From contig JANXSA010000371.1 of NCBI GenBank assembly GCA_025352915.1, forward strand, positions 1-13,332: a DNA stretch of 13,332 nt. The letters run 5' to 3'. This stretch comes from Rhodospirillales bacterium. GTDB taxonomy: Bacteria; Pseudomonadota; Alphaproteobacteria; Acetobacterales; Acetobacteraceae. The position numbers and the translations under genes were made by a program. Positions 7,019 through 11,166 of this stretch are shown piece by piece (position 1 is the first letter of the stretch; each line of letters opens with the position of its first letter). Under the pieces are notes generated by a model. It was not told where the DNA came from and ran no database searches. It saw only the letters and a list, made by a program, of their open reading frames with translations.

Positions 7019-7737
7019 CACGGCCCCTGCCAGCGGTAGCCGACGCCAGGATAGGTGCCGAGCGCATCGAACCCGGCATCCAGCGTCACGAATTTGCGGC
7101 GGATGCGCTTGACCATGGCGCGCACATTGGCGCGATAGCCATCCTCGCCCTGCCCGGCCATGAACCCCTCGCCATGCAGCGCGTCATAAAGCGCACGATA
7201 CGGCACGTCGCGACCCGGTTGGCGCGCCATCACCGCCACCATCTCGAACTCGCCCCGGCTGAGCGGCACATCCTGGCCGCGCCACAGCGCCCGCTTGCTC
7301 GCTGTGCGCAGGGTGAGCGGCCCGACCGCCAGATCCGCTTCCGCCAACCCAGTCAACGCCCCGCGCGTCAACGCCAGCCCGACGCGATGCAGGATGATCG
7401 CCGGCCCCCGCCCCTTGTCGATGAAGTCGACCGCCCCCGCGCCCAGCGCCGCCTCCTCGAACATCGCCGTCGAATGCCCGGTCAGGAACAGCACCGGCCA
7501 GTCCGCCCCGGCCGCGCGCAACCGGCGCAACAAATCAAGCCCGTCCATCCCCGGCATGTCCCAGTCCAGGATGCAGCCATCCGGCCGGTCGCGCAGCAGC
7601 GCCACCAGCCCGGCCTGCGGGTCGGAATAGCCGGCGGTAGCATAACCCCCGGCCTCCAGATTGGCGGCCAGCAGGCGCAGGAACACCGGGTCATCGTCGA
7701 CCAGGACGAGGCGAAGACCCGGGCGCGGCCCGTCCAT
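7018..7737 (-). CDS. OmpR/PhoB-type response regulator, ChvI-like
   Basis: This 239-residue DNA-binding regulator is the likely partner of the kinase encoded directly downstream. The receiver domain (about 8-125) has acidic residues D14/D15, phospho-acceptor D58 in CILDWDMPGMDG, T86 and conserved K108. K108 is followed by G109 instead of the normal cis-proline (DKGRGP), an unusual variant. The C-terminal winged helix (about 137-237) shows LSRGEFEMVAVM, the recognition-helix region VRAMVKRIRRKF and the terminal GVGYRW hairpin typical of the OmpR family. The ATG at 7737 is 3 bp after the stop of the upstream lipoprotein gene; a TTG at 7740 is a less likely start. It is tightly packed in a lipoprotein-regulator-kinase operon. 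Confidence 0.9.
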   Translation of the reverse strand: MDGPRPGLRLVLVDDDPVFLRLLAANLEAGGYATAGYSDPQAGLVALLRDRPDGCILDWDMPGMDGLDLLRRLRAAGADWPVLFLTGHSTAMFEEAALGAGAVDFIDKGRGPAIILHRVGLALTRGALTGLAEADLAVGPLTLRTASKRALWRGQDVPLSRGEFEMVAVMARQPGRDVPYRALYDALHGEGFMAGQGEDGYRANVRAMVKRIRRKFVTLDAGFDALGTYPGVGYRWQGP

Positions 7738-7740
7738 CAA

Positions 7741-8202
7741 TCAGGCGCCGCCGGCGCGCAGGCGGCGCAGGCATTCCTGCTCGCCGGTGCCGCTGGCACG
7801 CCGGTCGAGCACCGCCAGGCCGCCGCCACCGACCGCCGGGAACAGGAACAGGTCAAGCACGCATCCCGGCGCGCGATAGGTCCAGCGCTCGCCAGTGCCG
7901 ATGCCCGCGCGGCTGGCGGGCGTACCAAGCAGCGCCTCAACCCGGTCGGCCGGCAGGTTGGCAAGGTCGAGCGGGGCGGCGTAGGCCTGTGCTGGTGCGG
8001 CGGCTGGTGCCGGAGCCGCCTCGGCCGGCCGGGGCGGCAGCGCGCGGGCGGCGATGCGCGGCGGTGGCGACGCGCGCGGCGGCGACAGGGATGGGAACGC
8101 GCGCTGGAGCGTGCCGCAGCCCGCCAGCAGGGCCGCCATAGCCAGGACCTGCGCCAGACGACGCCAGACCGGCAGCGCCCGGCGCGCCCAGGGGTTCCGC
8201 AT
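7741..8202 (-). CDS. Small outer-envelope lipoprotein, BamE/SmpA-like C-terminal region
   Basis: The predicted 153-residue lipoprotein has a basic N-terminus, a hydrophobic stretch and a lipobox LLAGC with lipidated C29. A Pro/Ala-rich linker follows (about 35-78), then a compact domain with LPADRVEALLGTP (83-95), WTYRAPGC and LDLFLF. The L-x-x-LLG-x-P...W-x-Y pattern resembles small BamE/SmpA-like lipoproteins, but this is a weak similarity. C114 and C144 could form a disulfide in the periplasm. The start at 8202 is preferred because GGAA lies six bases upstream and it gives a normal 28-residue signal peptide; ATGs at 8214 and 8238 are alternatives. It is the first gene of the operon and ends 3 bp before the response regulator, suggesting a role in signal input to the kinase. 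Confidence 0.75.
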   Translation of the reverse strand: MRNPWARRALPVWRRLAQVLAMAALLAGCGTLQRAFPSLSPPRASPPPRIAARALPPRPAEAAPAPAAAPAQAYAAPLDLANLPADRVEALLGTPASRAGIGTGERWTYRAPGCVLDLFLFPAVGGGGLAVLDRRASGTGEQECLRRLRAGGA

Positions 8203-8361
8203 GCTCAATTCCATGGCCGCATGCTGGCGTGCCCGCATGGTGGCGCGCAAGTCCCGTCCTGTCACCGCGCGTGACAAGGCTGTGACCGGTATTGTGTGCG
8301 GCGATCCCGGCACTTACGTCTGGACCGCACAAAGCAACCCACGACGCGAGGGAGACCTGCA
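8203..8361. promoter_or_regulatory. Divergent promoter region with GTCAC half-sites
   Basis: This 159-bp gap separates the minus-strand lipoprotein/two-component operon from the plus-strand operon of exported proteins. It holds TGTCAC (8260-8265) and GTGACA (8271-8276), a perfect 6-bp inverted repeat spaced by five bases, plus a further GTGAC (8282-8286). The two GTGAC copies start 11 bp apart, one helical turn, the arrangement typical of tandem OmpR-family binding sites. The sites lie 58-84 bp before the lipoprotein ATG and 76-102 bp before the plus-strand gene at 8362. The -10/-35 elements could not be assigned with confidence. Confidence 0.5.
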
Positions 8362-8574
8362 ATGACTTGGCGTACGCTGCCTGTTCTGGCCGTCGCGCTG
8401 TTTGGCCTCACTGCATGCTCCGGCATGTCCACCATCCAGCAGCGCATGCTGAGCGGCGGCGCCATAGGCGCGGCCGGCGGTCTCGCGCTGACCGCGCTGA
8501 CTGGCGGCAGTCTGCTGGCCGGCGGCTTGGTTGGTGGTGCCGGCGGCGCCGCTGTCGGCGCACTGATAAGGTAG
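8362..8574 (+). CDS. Small glycine-zipper lipoprotein
   Basis: The predicted product is a 70-residue lipoprotein. Residues 1-19 are a signal peptide ending in the lipobox LTAC, so C20 would be lipidated. The mature part, from about residue 34, is almost entirely small hydrophobic and glycine residues in a GxxxG-like pattern (GGAIGAAGG, GGLVGGAGGAAVG), as in glycine-zipper proteins that insert in or associate with membranes. AGGGAG (8349-8354) seven bases before the ATG gives a strong Shine-Dalgarno. It is first in a run of three exported-protein genes; the next Shine-Dalgarno overlaps its stop codon. Function is unknown. Confidence 0.8.
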   Translation: MTWRTLPVLAVALFGLTACSGMSTIQQRMLSGGAIGAAGGLALTALTGGSLLAGGLVGGAGGAAVGALIR

Positions 8575-8578
8575 GAGG
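8573..8578 (+). promoter_or_regulatory. Ribosome binding site overlapping the upstream stop
   Basis: A full AGGAGG overlaps the TAG of the glycine-zipper lipoprotein gene. It is eight bases from the ATG at 8587 but only two from the ATG at 8581, so it favours 8587 as the start. Confidence 0.7.
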
Positions 8579-8586
8579 ATATGAAC

Positions 8587-9192
8587 ATGTCACATCGAAT
8601 CCTGATTGACCCGACGACGCGATCCGGCTTCCGCCGGGCGGTGCTGGCATCCTGCATGGGTGCGCTGCTCGCCGTCGCTCCCGCATTGGCGGGCGGCGTG
8701 GCGTTCGCCAAGGGTGGCAATGGCGGTGACAACGGCGGCGGCAATGGCGGTGGGCATGGCGGCGGCGCGGCTGCTGGTGCAGCCGATACCCATGGTGCGG
8801 GCGCCCATGCCTCGGGCTCCCAAGGCCGCGACAGCCAATCCGGCGCATCGCATGCTTTCGGCGGCCAGGCCGCACATAGCCACGACCACCATGGCCGCGG
8901 CTTGGCCAGTGCGAGCCAACTCGGCGCCCTGAATGCAATCCACGCCTCGGCGACCGCGCGGGCGCATGCGGCCCCGGGCTCGCGCGTCGGCGTGATCGCG
9001 ACCTACGAGCGGTCGATGACCCGGGCACAAGCAATGCCGGCGGCAACTCCCGCCCAGCGCGCAGTACGCAGCGCCGCGATAACGCAGGCGCGTGCGCAAT
9101 TATCGGCCACCGCCAACAAGCCGGTTACCGCCAGCGTCATCCGCACCGTGGACCGGGAACTCGGCCTGGCCCCGGCGCCTTACGGACGATGA
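8587..9192 (+). CDS. Secreted Gly/Ala/His-rich protein of unknown function
   Basis: The predicted product has 201 residues. An N-terminal signal peptide (basic SGFRRA, hydrophobic core to about residue 40, likely cleavage after FA) is followed by a low-complexity Gly/Asn-rich stretch (GGNGGDNGGGNGGGHGGG) and a His/Ser/Ala segment with SHDHHG. From about residue 106 a more ordered helical part follows, with LGALNAIHASATARA and VGVIATYERSM. I recall similar segments in uncharacterised exported proteins of Rhodospirillales and Rhizobiales, but no function is known to me. The histidines could bind metal. The start is set by the AGGAGG at 8573-8578. It lies 12 bp after the lipoprotein gene and 32 bp before the next one, so co-transcription is likely. 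Confidence 0.75.
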   Translation: MSHRILIDPTTRSGFRRAVLASCMGALLAVAPALAGGVAFAKGGNGGDNGGGNGGGHGGGAAAGAADTHGAGAHASGSQGRDSQSGASHAFGGQAAHSHDHHGRGLASASQLGALNAIHASATARAHAAPGSRVGVIATYERSMTRAQAMPAATPAQRAVRSAAITQARAQLSATANKPVTASVIRTVDRELGLAPAPYGR

Positions 9193-9212
9193 ACCGCGGC
9201 ATCGCCGCGAGC

Positions 9213-9217
9213 AGGAG
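9213..9217 (+). promoter_or_regulatory. Ribosome binding site deciding the start at 9225
   Basis: AGGAG lies seven bases before the ATG at 9225 but only one base before an in-frame ATG at 9219. The downstream ATG is therefore the better start. Confidence 0.6.
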
Positions 9218-9224
9218 AATGACC

Positions 9225-9506
9225 ATGGGTGCCACTCGAACGACAACGCGAATGGCAGTGCTGGCAATTCTGGCACTGGCCGGTGCGACAGCCGCGGCAG
9301 CCCCTGCCCTGGCGGGGGACCGCGGCCACAAGAACGGACACCGAAACGGCTACTGGGGGCCGCCGGGCCCGGCATATTACTACGCCCCGCCACGGGTCTA
9401 TTATGCCCCACCCCCGGTCTATTACGCGCCACCGCCAGTGTATTACGCGCCGCCAGCCTATGCGATGCCGGGGCTATCCTTCGGCATCAACATCCCGCTG
9501 CGCTGA
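9225..9506 (+). CDS. Secreted Tyr/Pro-repeat (YYAPPP) protein
   Basis: The predicted product has 93 residues. A signal peptide with a long hydrophobic core ends at about residue 30 (APALA). A short basic GDRGHKNGHRNGYW segment follows, then about four copies of a seven-residue YYAPP-based unit and a C-terminal GLSFGINIPLR. Many alphaproteobacteria carry small exported proteins of this style, with a basic segment, Tyr/Pro repeats and a final glycine-containing beta-like strand; their function is not known. It is the third gene in the run of exported proteins. It converges on the aminotransferase gene with only 72 bp between stops. Confidence 0.72.
   Translation: MGATRTTTRMAVLAILALAGATAAAAPALAGDRGHKNGHRNGYWGPPGPAYYYAPPRVYYAPPPVYYAPPPVYYAPPAYAMPGLSFGINIPLR
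9375..9455 (+). repeat. 21-bp tandem coding repeat (YYAPPP heptads)
   Basis: Four consecutive 21-bp units start at 9375, 9396, 9417 and 9438 (the last one is partial). They encode YYYAPPR, VYYAPPP, VYYAPPP and VYYAPP. The units differ at third positions (TAT/TAC, GCC/GCG, CCA/CCG), so the array is not a recent perfect duplication, although its copy number could still vary between strains. Confidence 0.85.
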
Positions 9507-9578
9507 CCTCCTGCTAACCCGCCGCGCGGGACCAAACCGCCGAGCACACCCGAGCATCCGCCTTCTCAGCGGGCGGAA

Positions 9579-10760
9579 TCAATTCCCCGCCAGGTAATTC
9601 ATCGCCGCCTGCACCCCATCCGGCGCATGCGGCACCCCCGCCGCCCGCAGCCCCATCTCCACCCCGCCAAGCGCCCCCACCAGCGACAATTCGCCAAAAT
9701 CCCCCAAATGCCCAATCCGGAACACCCGGTCGTTCAACTGCCCCAACCCATTGCCCAACGACATGTTAAACCGCTCCAGGATCACCGCCCGCAACCCATT
9801 GGCACTATGCCCCTCCGGCACCCGCACCGCCGTCAGCGCGCTCGAATAATGCCGCGGCTCCGCGCACTGCACCTCCAGCCCCCAGGCCCGCACCGCCCGC
9901 CGCGTCGCCTCGGCAAACCGGTCATGCCGCGCGAACACATTCTCCAACCCCTCCTCCAGCAACATCTCGCACGCCGTATCCAGCCCGTACAAAAGATTCG
10001 TCGCCGGCGTAAACGGAAAATACCCGGTCACGTTCGCCGCCAACATCGGCCGCCAATCCCAATAACTCCGCGGCAACCGCGCCCCCTCCGCCGCCACCAA
10101 CGCCTTCGCCGAAACCGCGTTAAACGACAACCCCGGCGGCAGCATCAACCCCTTCTGCGACCCCGCAATGGTCACATCCACCCCCCAGGCATCGTGCTTG
10201 TAATCCATGCTCCCCAACGAGGAGATCGTATCCACCATCAACAACGCCGGATGCCTCGCCGCGTCCATCACCGCCCGAACCTCATCAATCCGGCTCGCAC
10301 ACCCCGTCGAAGTCTCGTTGTGCACAACACAAACCGCTTTAATCCGATGCGCCGTATCCTTCACCAGAGCCTCGCCAATCCCCTCAACATCCGCCCCGCG
10401 CCGCCAATCCGTCTCAATGAACTCCGGCCGAAGCCCCAGCCGCTCCGCCATTTCCTGCCACAAATGCGCAAACCACCCGGTCCGGCACATCAGCACCGCA
10501 TCCCCAGGCGACAACGTATTAACCAGCGCCGCCTCCCAAGCCCCGGTCCCGCTCGCCGGATAGATCACCACATGCCCCTCCGTCTGGAACACCTGCTTCA
10601 CCCGCCCCAACACCCGCGCGCCGAAAACCCCGAAATCCGGCCCGCGATGATCCATCGTCGGATTGTCCATCGCCCGCAGCACCCGGTCCGGCACATTGGT
10701 CGGCCCGGGGATCTGCAAAAAATGCCGCCCGGCGGCCGGCTTGGTCTGGAAATAGGCCAT
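9579..10760 (-). CDS. sgaA: Serine-glyoxylate aminotransferase (class V PLP enzyme)
   Basis: This 393-residue PLP-dependent enzyme transfers the amino group of serine to glyoxylate, giving hydroxypyruvate and glycine. The reaction is used in the serine cycle and in glyoxylate/photorespiratory salvage. The N-terminus FLQIPGPTNVPDRVLRAM, the YPASGTGAWEAAL loop near 67-79, PLP-ring aspartate D177 in LMVDTISSLGSMD, Schiff-base lysine K203 in AGSQKGLMLPPGL and the final RIGHLGD segment fit the SGAT/AGXT group. GAGGAG six bases before the ATG sets the start. The FAD/Fe-S dehydrogenase on the other side of the gap could supply glyoxylate. Alanine-glyoxylate aminotransferase activity is possible; the SGAT call rests on overall resemblance. 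No other serine-cycle gene is in view. Confidence 0.88.
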   Translation of the reverse strand: MAYFQTKPAAGRHFLQIPGPTNVPDRVLRAMDNPTMDHRGPDFGVFGARVLGRVKQVFQTEGHVVIYPASGTGAWEAALVNTLSPGDAVLMCRTGWFAHLWQEMAERLGLRPEFIETDWRRGADVEGIGEALVKDTAHRIKAVCVVHNETSTGCASRIDEVRAVMDAARHPALLMVDTISSLGSMDYKHDAWGVDVTIAGSQKGLMLPPGLSFNAVSAKALVAAEGARLPRSYWDWRPMLAANVTGYFPFTPATNLLYGLDTACEMLLEEGLENVFARHDRFAEATRRAVRAWGLEVQCAEPRHYSSALTAVRVPEGHSANGLRAVILERFNMSLGNGLGQLNDRVFRIGHLGDFGELSLVGALGGVEMGLRAAGVPHAPDGVQAAMNYLAGN

Positions 10761-10766
10761 GGCAGT

Positions 10767-10772
10767 CTCCTC
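10767..10772 (-). promoter_or_regulatory. Ribosome binding site of the aminotransferase
   Basis: GAGGAG on the minus strand, six bases before the ATG at 10760, confirms that start over an upstream in-frame start at 10784. Confidence 0.7.
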
Positions 10773-10826
10773 GTCGGCCCGCACAATGCCCCGCCAGCCG
10801 CGCGCTGTCCAAGGGAAGGCTCAAGT

Positions 10827-10990
10827 CTTCTTTTTGTGAACAAAAAGAAGCAAAAAAACTTCATCCGTTTGTCCCAGCTTCCGTCATCTTGTGCGTATTG
10901 AAAGACCCACGCGGTTGGCACCACGCTACGGAATTGCACTCCCCGCCAATCAATAAAGTTTTTTTGCTTCTTTTTGTCCACAAAAAGAAG
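10827..10990. repeat. AT-rich composite inverted-repeat element, copy 2
   Basis: Two 35-bp arms, 10827-10861 and 10956-10990, are inverted copies that differ at one position only (34 of 35 complementary matches). Each arm contains its own hairpin: CTTCTTTTTGT pairs with ACAAAAAGAAG around a short loop, next to a GCAAAAAAACTT stretch on the inner side. The 94 bp between the arms is not like the core of copy 1, except that the sequence just inside the left arm (CATCCGTTTG) is shared with the inner flank of the copy 1 right arm, read on the other strand. The arms face outward in both elements. No reading frame, target-site duplication or transposase could be identified with confidence. Confidence 0.85.
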
Positions 10991-11166
10991 AATCTTCCTA
11001 CCCCTTGTCTTACTAAGAGCGTCAAACCCAAGCAATAGCGGTCAAAAATCCCCGGCCTCCCACCACCAGAACCTCGCTTGCTCCCCGACCAGCCCAAGCA
11101 GAATCGCGGCCAGGATCATCGCCAGCCTGCTTGCCAAACCCGCGCCATACGGGCCTATCCTCCCGC

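Larger units (their letters stand above)
10761..11166. other. Divergent intergenic region with repeat element
   Basis: These 406 bp lie between the aminotransferase and the FAD/Fe-S dehydrogenase and contain no credible gene. They hold the aminotransferase Shine-Dalgarno, the AT-rich inverted-repeat element (10827-10990) and about 175 bp of ordinary GC-rich sequence before the dehydrogenase. Because both genes read outward, both promoters should be here. If transcription of the aminotransferase starts inside or beyond the element, the left arm would be in its 5' leader. The dehydrogenase ATG at 11167 has no clear Shine-Dalgarno. Confidence 0.6.

Noticed and set aside
6208..8274. 688-codon plus-strand open frame across the kinase, regulator and lipoprotein genes
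   Set aside because: The product is Pro/Arg/Ala low-complexity with no domain and crosses three well-supported genes on the other strand.
8581..8586. ATG at 8581 as the start of the Gly/His-rich secreted protein
   Set aside because: It is only two bases from the AGGAGG; the in-frame ATG at 8587 has normal spacing.
9557..9577. TCCGCC/GGCGGA stem-loop between the convergent exported-protein and aminotransferase genes as a terminator
   Set aside because: A 6-bp stem with a nine-base loop and no T-run on either strand is too weak to call.
10598..11035. Minus-strand frame running through the AT-rich element into the aminotransferase gene
   Set aside because: Its Lys/Phe-rich parts come from the A/T hairpin arms and the rest is out of frame with the aminotransferase; no start signal or family resemblance.
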